A stretch of DNA of 64,000 nt. Source: Ophthalmolycus amberensis (taxonomy: Eukaryota > Chordata > Actinopteri > Perciformes > Zoarcidae). Positions within the stretch are counted from its first letter, which is position 1. Each line of letters starts with the position of its first letter. The notes beneath the pieces were generated by a model that was not told the DNA's origin, ran no database searches, and saw only the letters and a program-made list of their open reading frames with translations. A program made the position numbers and the translations under genes. The stretch is from contig JAFEUB010001412.1 of NCBI GenBank assembly GCA_024529925.1, forward strand, positions 1,285,501 through 1,349,500, written 5' to 3'. Below, piece by piece: positions 62,257 through 64,000 of this stretch.

Positions 62257-63250
62257 TGTCAAAGAGTTGTGAGTTTTCTCATGTAAGTACAAAGATGGAC
62301 AGCTACTTGAGGATAAACACTGCACTGAATGATCTTCAACTTTCTCTGCCAATGAAACCTCGAAGTGAACTAAATACTTCCTTTCTTTTTAACGGCCGCC
62401 AATTAGAGCGATCCCACGGTTTCTATCAAAGAGCGTCGATTCAACAGTCAAGATAGTTCCCTGCTGGTAGTTCGTCAGAGGACCACCAGCGCGCGAAACC
62501 GGAGAAATGCATACTTATGAGTGGGCGGAACCTCTGTGTGCTTCATTATCAACACGCTATCTTATGCTAACATTAATAGCAACATAAGTCTTAGTCCCAT
62601 TGGAATAGGATTACTTTACTCTATGTGGCTGTTGAAAATATGTAATAACTTAAATTGCTGATTATATTTTAGTGTATTCATTTTGTCCTGTGTCAATTTG
62701 GGTTTTTAGCAACCTGGAGAAACTAACCGTCAACACTTCAAAACTTACACGTTATAGGTATTTTCAAAGTTTTAGACACAATATATTTACATTGGACTAT
62801 TTTTTAATAAGAAAAAGGGTTAATTTCTCCCATTCATATTGTATATTCCCTTATCACTGTTGATAGTTACTTTAAAACAGTAGTTGGACCTTCGTGTGGG
62901 GGAATGACAATCATTCCTATAAGTACAAAATTACAAATAAATTCAAGTGCATCACACACCAGCTGCCTCGTGGAAAGTAGTGTGTAATTTATTCCCCACA
63001 CACAGTGACCATGTCATGCAGACAAAGGACGTATAATGAAGATGAAACAGGATGTGCCAGAAACCACAACTTAACAACTCCACATGAATTCACAGTATAA
63101 ACTTGTACATTTTACTTTCACCAATCACGGAAGTACACTGACAGGACTCCTCTTGCCTCTCTAAACTCTTTGCGCGTACACTTCGTTAATCGATCCTAGA
63201 CTCCACCTTTCCTCCTTCTCTTCCTTAGATCGAGATTGACATCAAAAACT
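62257..63250. other. cnn2 5'UTR and proximal promoter region
   Basis: Upstream of the cnn2 ATG on the minus strand. A GC box (CCGCCC) next to a TATA-like CATAAG lies near 62513-62530. The transcription start is not certain. No other exon is seen. Confidence 0.45.
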
Positions 63251-63260
63251 CCTTATATGG
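63251..63260. promoter_or_regulatory. CArG box upstream of cnn2
   Basis: CCTTATATGG is a perfect match to the serum response factor consensus CC(A/T)6GG, about 1 kb upstream of the cnn2 start codon. Smooth-muscle calponin genes are classic SRF targets, so a role in cnn2 expression is a reasonable inference. Confidence 0.5.
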
Positions 63261-64000
63261 AAGGAAACTTCCCCAAATTCCTGACTGGTGGGAGTGCTCC
63301 ACTGGACCCCTCCCTGCATACCAGACGTGCAGCGGACGAGACAGATTGTCGCACTTTTTTGAGTCACTGTCGAAAAGTTAAAGTTTACGAGCTACTGGGG
63401 TGACGTAATGTCGGCGCTGTGTGGTTTTAGATTACAGATACAGCTTCCCTCCACACGCCAGGACTCTCTAAATCTGCTCTAGAATAGTGTCTGATTTACA
63501 ACAGTCAGCATTGCTTCCTTCTTTACATATTAATGACGCAGTGCGTAACTTCACTGGACAGAGTTGGAGAGAACAGGGGATTTTACTTTATCTTCTTTCA
63601 CTTCCACAAAGAAAGTCTGATCTGCACCACTTTGCCTTTTCTGAAATAGCAAAGCAATACTTTTAAAATGAAACAGCACTTCAAAAATGTATTTCCTGGT
63701 ACAAGAACAGACTGTTAAACTGTTATGAGGTCTACGGTGTAACCGAGAGAAAAGATGATAAAAAATCACTTATTAAAGACAGAAAGAGTCCCACCAACAT
63801 TTCTTAAAAGGAGACACATACCAAGTTCTTTTTCCAGACCAGCCATAATCTAGTTATGGACAATAGGGCTACTGGTAAAGATTTCGACTACTGGCCAGTC
63901 AGGAAAATTACATTGACCAGGTGCAGCTGGCAGCTCTTAAAATGTACCTTTGCTCCAGCTGCTCTGCTTCATGGAGCATTTCGTTTTCCGACACCTGAAC
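63261..64000. other. Right-edge DNA, possible exon at the very end
   Basis: Mostly non-coding. On the minus strand 63947-64000 could be an exon that ends in a donor (CAAAG|GTACAT). It reads in one frame as VSENEMLHEAEQLEQ, coiled-coil-like but too short to identify. Confidence 0.2.

Overview
This window comes from a ray-finned fish, most likely a spiny-rayed (percomorph) teleost. The genes have short exons with GT-AG introns. All five complete host genes are close to their vertebrate counterparts in length and residues. The intergenic DNA is full of repeat types I recognise as common in teleost genomes.

Layout. A silent-type potassium channel subunit gene (kcnv2-like, minus strand, 1173-2453) runs off the left edge without its pore exon. 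It lies head-to-head with rps28 (plus, 3830-4812, with a probable 3'UTR exon at 5911). From 6 to 12 kb there is intergenic DNA with a dispersed repeat and a 33-bp minisatellite. From 12 to 28 kb there is a nest of mobile elements. At least four copies of a palindromic MITE are present. One carries a complete non-autonomous hAT element (12249-14878, perfect 8-bp target duplication). Another carries a young endogenous LTR element of about 10.5 kb (17356-27896, 4-bp duplication). That element has long LTRs that look alike except for one base, gag and protease-RT coding, and an envelope gene; RNase H and integrase are missing. From 28 to 34 kb there is intergenic DNA with a large tetranucleotide satellite.

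The right half is gene-dense: angptl4 (plus, 34319-39606), dpp9 (minus, 43270-51052), rps15 (minus, 53375-55645) and cnn2 (minus, 57745-62256). I resolved every coding exon of these genes at base level. The predicted proteins are 468, 861, 145 and 316 aa. The human counterparts of rps28, angptl4, dpp9, rps15 and cnn2 all lie on chromosome 19p13, so this is an old linkage group.

Functionally the host genes are unrelated neighbours: a potassium channel modifier, two small-subunit ribosomal proteins with TOP-type starts, a secreted lipase inhibitor, a cytosolic dipeptidyl peptidase and an actin-binding calponin. The least ordinary content is the envelope-bearing LTR element. Its envelope has a short N-terminal part, a basic cleavage site and a hydrophobic fusion-peptide-like segment. 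Its Gag has no visible zinc knuckle, and its pol is cut off after the RT palm. It and the hAT element also landed on the same short motif in two copies of one MITE.
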